64,000 nt of DNA from Bryoerythrophyllum caledonicum (taxonomy: Eukaryota; Streptophyta; Bryopsida; Pottiales; Pottiaceae), in assembly GCA_963971425.1 (NCBI GenBank), contig OZ020526.1:3500180-3564179 (forward strand), given 5' to 3'. The notes under the pieces are model-generated. The model was not told the DNA's origin and did not search any database. It worked only from the letters and a program-made list of their open reading frames with translations. Shown here one piece after another: positions 57,312 through 64,000 of the stretch (position 1 is the stretch's first letter; each line of letters opens with the position of its first letter). A program made the translations under genes and the position numbers.

Positions 57312-60300
57312 GTTCACCCCACATATACATTGCACAATGGAACTGATCATCTTTCTTTGAATGGATGGATGAAGACAATGGATGGATGGCAAAAGGTTTC
57401 ATTTGTCGATCGTAGGGGCAATAAATCATGTAGAGAAAGCGGTCTTAGATAGGTAGTTGAGAGTACCAATTCCGTTTGAGCAGCATCATTGTTGGGGGGA
57501 TATTTTATGTGCATAGTTGAGCGGCTCATCATTGAGCCCATCGGAACTTGGATAAGGGTCATACTTTGATGGATCACAAATTGGAGTCACTACAAATTGA
57601 CTCCTTCCTTTTGATATAAAGCTGGTAGCTGGCTAGGATAGTCAAGGATTGGTTATGATGGTTGGACTCGAGAACGTTTTTGACTTGGTTGTGTCGTGTG
57701 GGCTCCAGGATCCATCGCCAGACTCACCAACATTTAAGAGGAAAAGAAAATACGGCTGACCTTTGTGTGCCATCCGAGTCCCATGTGCACACACGTATTT
57801 AGAACATGGCAGTATGGCAAAGCAACATTCTTTCTCAGACCTTTTGGATTATCCCACACTAAAGGGATTAGCCCACACTGTGTTATTTTGGAATGATTTT
57901 CTAAATATCAGATATCTTTCCTTCACGGGAAGATACATTTTGCAAATACCAACCCTACGTTTCTAAGGGGCACATCTTTCCTAAAAATGTTATTCCTAAT
58001 GTCATATTTTCCCAGAACATTTCCCTAGGAATTTGGATTTCTTAATTTTATATGAGCCCACTCAGCATTAAGGTTACAATGATGCACTAATTTTGTGAAA
58101 AGTTGCACTAGTTTCAAAAGGCTCTTTTCTACATTTCCAAGTATGCCATTGTAGTGGCAATTTGTAAAGCCGACAACTTTCTTTGACCCTCAACGTCTTC
58201 ACTGCACCAATGTGCAAAAGCCCTAGCTCAACCATAAGTTGCGTGCCACTCCATCCTTCTTTGATCTCCGGAAGATAGCATTAGTTTGCAAGTGTACATC
58301 CTACCATGAATGTAAATTACCACTATTCCATGTGTTTGGTAATATTTGAAAACCATCTCCCTGCTACACTAAATAGCGTAGATGACAAGCACTTGCTATA
58401 TTTTGCAAAATCCGAAAATAATGATCCGTAGAAATATTATAGCCCCCTCTACTAAATACCCTTAATAGCTATTAGAAGCATGCCCATAGCACCAAGGCAT
58501 GGTCAAGGTCTAAGTACTTTGGTGTGGCTTGTGGAATGACACTCATGGGTGTGGCAAAAAGTCTACCAGAGGAACGGAAACTATCATGGTGACAACTCTT
58601 TTTATGTTCATGGATGACGAGGACGCTACCGCTTCTTCCGCATGTAGATATTTTTTGTCTCCTCGTTGTAGCACAGTTGGTGCAGAGGGGGAATTAGCCT
58701 CTGCTGTATTTTGAATTTTAACCTTTTTTTTCAATATTTTATACATGCCATGCAATAGGTTTGGACAATGGAACTTCGAGGTTTTTAATTGGATAGCATG
58801 GGAGTGTGGGAATGCTGTGATAGGAGTGTTTACAATATGGCTTGCATGCACGGCCTTGTACATGAATTTTCAACCATTAGTCCTTCGCTTAGACGTACCA
58901 ACAAACTCAGGTCAAATAGGGTTGCTGGGAAAGTTCTAATTTTGAGAGTAAGCTTTGTTGGTCTAAACTTGGGCAAAAATTCTCCCTTTGTGTGAATGAG
59001 GCATTGGTACACACGAATGTTATCAACCGTACAAAAATTACAACAAAGTAGAAAACTTATTCACACATTCATTTGATTTGGTCAAGGAACTTTGATTTTT
59101 GGATGAAGTACAACTTTTGCATGCAGCATGCTATTATTCAAATTAAAATCTAGGGTCGTTAAATGCTCATACCAAAAATGGAAAGCTCCACTTAATGACT
59201 CAATGTTGAAAAGTAAAGAACAAATACTAAATCAATTTGAATCACCTCCTCGTGTAAGTCACCATAATTCAACTAATGTTGAAGAATTTATACGGATGAA
59301 AAGAATGTCCATGGATGGGAGAGAAAAACTACAAAGGACTCTGTTAACAATCCCATACATGAATGCTTAGGTGTTCATGAACTTGCTTGGTTCATTTCAC
59401 GAGAAGACTTTGCATGTGCATCATTATCCATCTTTGACCCAAGCTCTCGACAAAATCATTTCTACCCTTGCCATCAATCTCACGCCGCCACATCAACATG
59501 CACACATGCTGACTTGCACTCCAAGGTTTCCGCGAGCAAATCTGTATAAAAAAGATTAAAAAAATTGACTGGGTGATTTCAAGAATACGTCCACTAAAGG
59601 TCATTGCAGAGTCGTTGCTATGAATATTCATGGGAGTTTCCATGCAGTGGATGAGGTGGACATTGTGGATAAAGTTCGTAGATGGTATTTTAATTGGCCA
59701 TGGCACCGAGGACCTTATCATTGGACACCGTACCATTGCATTAAACCACATGGAGCAATCGGTGCATCCTTGTCACATTTCCTCCTTTCCACAAGCACGG
59801 TCCCAATGGTGTGGTGGCTAATGCAAGTTGATAGGCAAGTTAGTTAACAATCCTTTTTATTTTTATCAATTTCGTTATTCTTTAAAATTCTCCACAAGAA
59901 AATACTGTAGTCCACATGTTCACACATGATCATTAATGTGAAAACTTACCATGGTGTGAACGCGCTCTTAGATTGTGGCAGTTTGGGTATCAGGGAACTA
60001 TAAATGACTGACAAGTTTGCACAAGAACATCTCACACATGAACATGGGTTGAATTGGGCGATGGTCTTCTCTCACAAACAAAAAAACATCGAACTTCAAG
60101 ACTCAGGAACATGCGACTGACACAAAGCAAATGTACGAAGTGCAAATCAAATGCTAGGCATACAATTCAAACTCTAGATTGTGTCTTTGCCTTTGAAGGG
60201 CTTGGGATCATGGTTGTCAGGTTTTAAGTTATTGTTCAAATGCAAGTGTGAACGTGGGGACTTCTTCACAAGATTGAGAGAAATGTATTTCGTATACCGC

Positions 60301-61439
60301 ATACTGACACTCAATCCTACTTCACGTATTCTGATTTACATATATATAGTTAGATATATTTTTCAAATGGCACAAATTAAACCAATATTTGATTGCAAGA
60401 AAAAAGAACCGTAGAGGGATAACACACGCCGGAGAGAAAGACAAGTTCACAAAATATAGGTTTGATGTGGATCACCTACATGAACCTACACTAAACACAT
60501 GCATGTCAAGTTCTTACTGGGCATTTGTTTCCAATTAAGTTCGTGTAAGTCAATGATTGCATGTAAATTTCCAATTAGCGTAGAATCTTTAACTACTCTC
60601 ATCCACACTATATTCAAATAATGGTATAGTTAATTATTCCAGCCCCAAGTCACATGGTCACCTCTTCTAGGACCAACAACCTCTAAACGACCGGAATAAG
60701 TACCGCATGTAATTTTTTCATTGCAGTTTGTTGAGTTTCTTTTGATAAATTTTGTTCAGAAAAACAACCATCCTCGTCATCCCAAATCGCAAAATCATGT
60801 CCAAGAGCAGCCAAAATCACTCTACTTCCTCATCCAAATTAGCCCCTTAAAATATGGTTGGAAAAAGAATGGCCCATAGTCCCCAAGCCGTCCCCAAACC
60901 ACCGCCCCCTTAATAGCCTCGTTTACATATTTATTTGGACACTAATGAGGGGGACCTTTACTGCAGAAAAAATAGGCCCATTCCCAGAGCCTAATCCTTT
61001 TTAAAAAACGTGAGAAAATAACAATTTCCTGATGCGCCGCCTTCGCTTTACCCAAGTGTCCAATCCTAAGAATATCCCCTTAATTACTTGGATTATCCAA
61101 ACTAAAAGTAATGTTGTGGAGGACCGCAAGCTCGATTCATGGTGTCGGATATGGTTAACCACCTCATCTTGTCCCCCTAACTCCTCCTTTTTAAATTCAT
61201 AATGTTTGGCCCCCTATTTCTTTTTATATCCTTATGATTGGAAAACCACTTCTTTTTTCCGCGTCTCCATGCTTTTCTCTTTAATTCAAGCAACCTGAAT
61301 CTAAGCATTCACGGAGGTCATTTTTCAAAATAATAAAGCTCACGCACATGTGGGCAGATGAGGCTGCGTTGGGGCCCAACGATTGGTGGTGGACCCCACT
61401 AAACTCAAGGTAAATTTGGATAAAATTTTAAAAGTATAA
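57312..61439. other. Gene-poor AT-rich region
   Basis: No recognised gene over about 4.1 kb. Short open frames have low complexity or no family. A 'ccacactatattcaa' motif near 60,603 resembles the ends of the 40.9-kb element. Confidence 0.4.
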
Positions 61440-61590
61440 ATTGGTTCCCAGTATAAATGCATTTGGGAACTCTTTGGGAACAGGGAACGCATTGGAAATG
61501 GGGGACACTCTGGGAAAAATTTGGGAACACGGTGGGAACTCTAGGGAACAACATGGGAACTCATCGGGAACGCAATGGGAACATTGTGGT
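61440..61590. repeat. GGGAAC-type degenerate minisatellite
   Basis: Irregular tggGAACtc/gGGAACgc units repeat about every 10-20 bp. The 67-codon open frame across it (Gly/Asn/Glu-rich) is a by-product of the repeat. Confidence 0.7.
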
Positions 61591-61754
61591 AATAATATGG
61601 TTAAAAAGGTAAATGAGAGGAGGGTCATCAAATGGTTGGGATAGGAACCATATCAGATTTTACCATGAAGTTGGTGTGGGCATGAGGAGCCCAAGCCGGA
61701 CTTTTAGGGACCATATCTTGGAGATGAAGCCCCATGGTAGTCGTGTGCATCTCC

Positions 61755-62634
61755 TTAACCCCTAAAGGACCACGACCACTTTCGCTCTAAAACCAGTCCA
61801 AAACTGCCACTGCCAAAAAGAGACATAAAAATCACATTTAAAAGTGAATTTCGGATTTTCAACCGTGAGATCTTAAAATAGACTTCTATATAAACATACC
61901 ACAAAATTTTGGTTGCAATCCACGGCACGGACTAATAGATTTTAGTGTTTAAAGTCAAAACAATGGTTCATTTTCTTCCCTACGTTGAGTAGATGAGCAG
62001 ACTTTGACTTCACTTTGTATCAAATTTTTGCATTGTACAAGGTCTAAATCTTTTACCATTGTCTTAAGCATGATGTTATGTCCCAACACACCAATTTTTA
62101 GAGGTAAATAAGGGGTGTAGCATTTTTTTTTGTGAACTACCTATGTATTCAAATGATAATCCAAATGGATAATAAGAAGGTTTTCACCACATATTGTTGT
62201 TGAAAAAATATAAAGTGAAAAATATGAAGATCTATAGGTTTTATGTAGAAAAGATGAAGTTTTTTTCCCCCGTTGCCCGACAATGTGTGAAAATGTTTGA
62301 CTTGGAACAAAATGCCTTTTTATACTAAAGACAAGATTTTTTTTGAAAATTTCCAAAAAAGGAAATATTATTTATATGTGTGGAAAATCTCAATGTCAAT
62401 AGAAACTTTTGTCAAAAATTTTGGAGGTGCCCAGAGTCCCCACTTTTGGCTTTAAGTGGTACTAACTTTCAAACCACAAATCCAAAAAATAAAATAAAAA
62501 TATCTCCAGGAAGCTCTTATCAGAGGTAATCTAGAATAAAAAATTTAAGAGAAAAAGGATTTTTTTCCAAATTTTAGGAACCTGCCCAAAATCAGAAATC
62601 CCCCCGAAGGAGACTCTGGTCATTTAGGGGTTAA
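61755..62634 (+). mobile_element. Complete TTAA-flanked element with CCCCTAAA ends (piggyBac-like MITE)
   Basis: TTAA sits on both sides (61755-61758 and 62631-62634). The inside begins CCCCTAAAGGACCACGACCA and ends, reversed, CCCCTAAATGACCAGAGTCT, a terminal repeat of about 14 bp with one mismatch. Length inside the TTAA is 872 bp, with no coding capacity. A TTAA target and CCC..GGG ends are the hallmark of piggyBac. The superfamily call is inferred from ends only. Confidence 0.75.
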
Positions 62635-62635
62635 T

Positions 62636-63474
62636 AGGTGTTTATCATTTAGGGATTAAGGGCTCTCATCGGTCTTATAGAAAAAAAGTTATGCCATCTT
62701 AGAGAAAAACTGTTGATTGCGGGCACGTCGCGTAACTTCAAAAAGTTATGATTGGACATTCTGTTAAATGTGAAATTTTCAATACTAGCAAGAAATATTA
62801 ATTTCCTTTCATATTGTCGAAAACCATTTCTTGTCTTTAGTGGAAAATTGTATTTTATCCCGAGTCAAAGACTTTCACACATTGTCACACATTGCCGGGC
62901 AAGGAGCCAAAAAACTTCTTTTTTTCCACATAAAACTTTGAGATCTCCATAATTTTTACATTTCATTTTTTCTATTACAAGACATGTTGTAAACCTTCTT
63001 ATTGACCGTTCGGATTATCATCCTTAAACATATATTGTTCCCAAATTTTTTTAATGTGAATTGGCACTCTTTGAACCTCCACCCACTCCTTGCACATTTT
63101 TTTTGGATGTGTTATAGTGCTCTACTACCTCTAAAACTTGGTGTACAAGGAGTTGATATCATCATCAACATCATGATAAAATTTAGACCTTGTATAGTGT
63201 AATACTTTCATACCAAGTGAGGTCAAAGTCTGATGCTCCACTCAGCACAAGGATGAAAATGAACCATTTTCTTACTTCAAATACCATAATCTTTCAATCC
63301 GTGCAGTCAAAATTGATGAAATTTTGTGAGTATGTTATTTATTAAGTGTTAAATGAGATCCTACGGTTAAAAATAGTTTTTTTTGGTTTTGATTCCTTCC
63401 CTTACTCATTGCACTAGAATTTACAATTTTGAAGTGTTTTCTGTGTGAAATTGTTGAGGAAATTTAGGGATTAA
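62636..63474 (-). mobile_element. TTAA-CCCCTAA family, inverted copy
   Basis: On the minus strand it starts TTAATCCCTAAATTTCCTCA (63474) and follows the same order of landmarks as the copy at 61.76 kb (gattgaaagattatggtatt, ccttgcacaccaa region, aagtgaaat/atggagatctc). The two copies lie tail to tail. The left end is diverged, so its limit is approximate. Confidence 0.7.
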
Positions 63475-63690
63475 ACATCATAAGGTGCCACTGGCAGCCA
63501 CATTATTCTACATGTATAATGTCGTATTTGATCATGATAAGGTTCACATATTGAAATGGCCTCCAAATGAAAGATGTTAGTTGAAGAACCTTCAATCCAA
63601 AGGTGTACGTCGTGCTGAACTTTATTACATTTTTTGTATTCTACAAACTAAAATATGTGCCGGAATATATGGTTTTTAATTGACGTTATG
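63475..63690. mobile_element. Partial foldback MITE (TTAA-CCTTAAAC family), copy 3
   Basis: It contains only the right half of the palindrome: ataaggtgccactggcagcc, gatcatgataaggttcacat, aatgaaagatgttagttgaa. It directly abuts the preceding element. Sequence to 64,000 beyond it shows nothing recognisable. Confidence 0.7.
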
Positions 63691-64000
63691 AACACCAAAG
63701 CCTTTCAAATGAAAATTATAAAATTGATGATCAAGTTAATAAAACCAGAATTGAAGGGGCATGTTTATATATGTTCTTTGCACTTGAACAACAAAACTAC
63801 ACTTAAAAAGTATCCACACTATATGATTTGGAAGTGCTAAAGTTTTTTAAACTTTTGATGAAGATTTTTACGAAGAGCACATCTATCTATAGTACTCAAA
63901 GAGAAAAATCATTGTAGACATGGGTGGTAAAAATATATATCAGAAGTAAAAAACTTATAGCATTAATAGCATCAAAAGTAAAATCTTATTAGCATTTATA

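Noticed and set aside
58745..58939. Membrane protein exon (b561-like)
   Set aside because: Trp- and hydrophobic-rich frame of 64 codons without conserved His pattern or splice context.
61441..61644. Gly/Asn-rich small protein
   Set aside because: A by-product of the GGGAAC minisatellite.
1..64000. tRNA, rRNA or other RNA genes
   Set aside because: I looked for tRNA B-box-like and rRNA-like stretches by eye and saw none; a covariance-model scan would be needed to exclude them.

Overview
The window looks like nuclear DNA of a land plant, most likely a non-seed plant such as a moss or another bryophyte- or lycophyte-grade species. Genes are split by GT-AG introns, AAACCCTA telo-box motifs lie near several start codons, and the proteins are plant types: plastid ribulose-phosphate 3-epimerase, PDF1A-like peptide deformylase and HSPRO/Hs1pro-1. 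A Ty1/copia element and many MITEs are present. The species call is inference; no marker names it.

Layout. Positions 1-23,613 form a gene island on which I could rebuild exon structure. Ribulose-phosphate 3-epimerase (+, 5' end outside the window) is followed by a peptide deformylase (+, 5 exons), a YpgQ/YedJ-like HD phosphohydrolase (-, 7 exons, one of 22 nt), a small ankyrin-repeat protein (-, 6 exons, intron 1 filled by a 92-bp telomere-motif minisatellite) and a DHX8/PRP22 spliceosomal DEAH helicase (+, single exon). Between the last two lies a deleted copia element with both LTRs and a 5-bp target duplication. Its 3' LTR carries a nested Tc1-type (DD34E) transposon with 211-bp inverted repeats and a TA duplication.

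Positions 23,614-47,990 and 50,460-64,000 are AT-rich, almost gene-free and built from transposon debris. They hold a 1.3-kb foldback array whose empty site survives in a neighbouring duplicate, a CACTA MITE, a PIF/Harbinger-like MITE, several palindromic MITEs, TTAA-flanked piggyBac-like repeats, a decayed HTHEDID-type transposase-like gene, and a broken piece of the RNA polymerase II largest subunit gene. One more host gene, an HSPRO (Hs1pro-1-like) gene with four exons on the minus strand, sits between them at 47,991-50,459.

The host genes are unrelated single-copy housekeeping or stress genes (Calvin/pentose-phosphate cycle, N-terminal protein processing, nucleotide-type hydrolysis, splicing, stress signalling) and do not form a pathway. 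The most interesting content is the mobile DNA: nested insertions with readable target duplications, an animal/fungal-type Tc1 element in plant DNA, and repeat families that keep their two arms symmetrical within each copy. No RNA genes or CRISPR arrays were seen.
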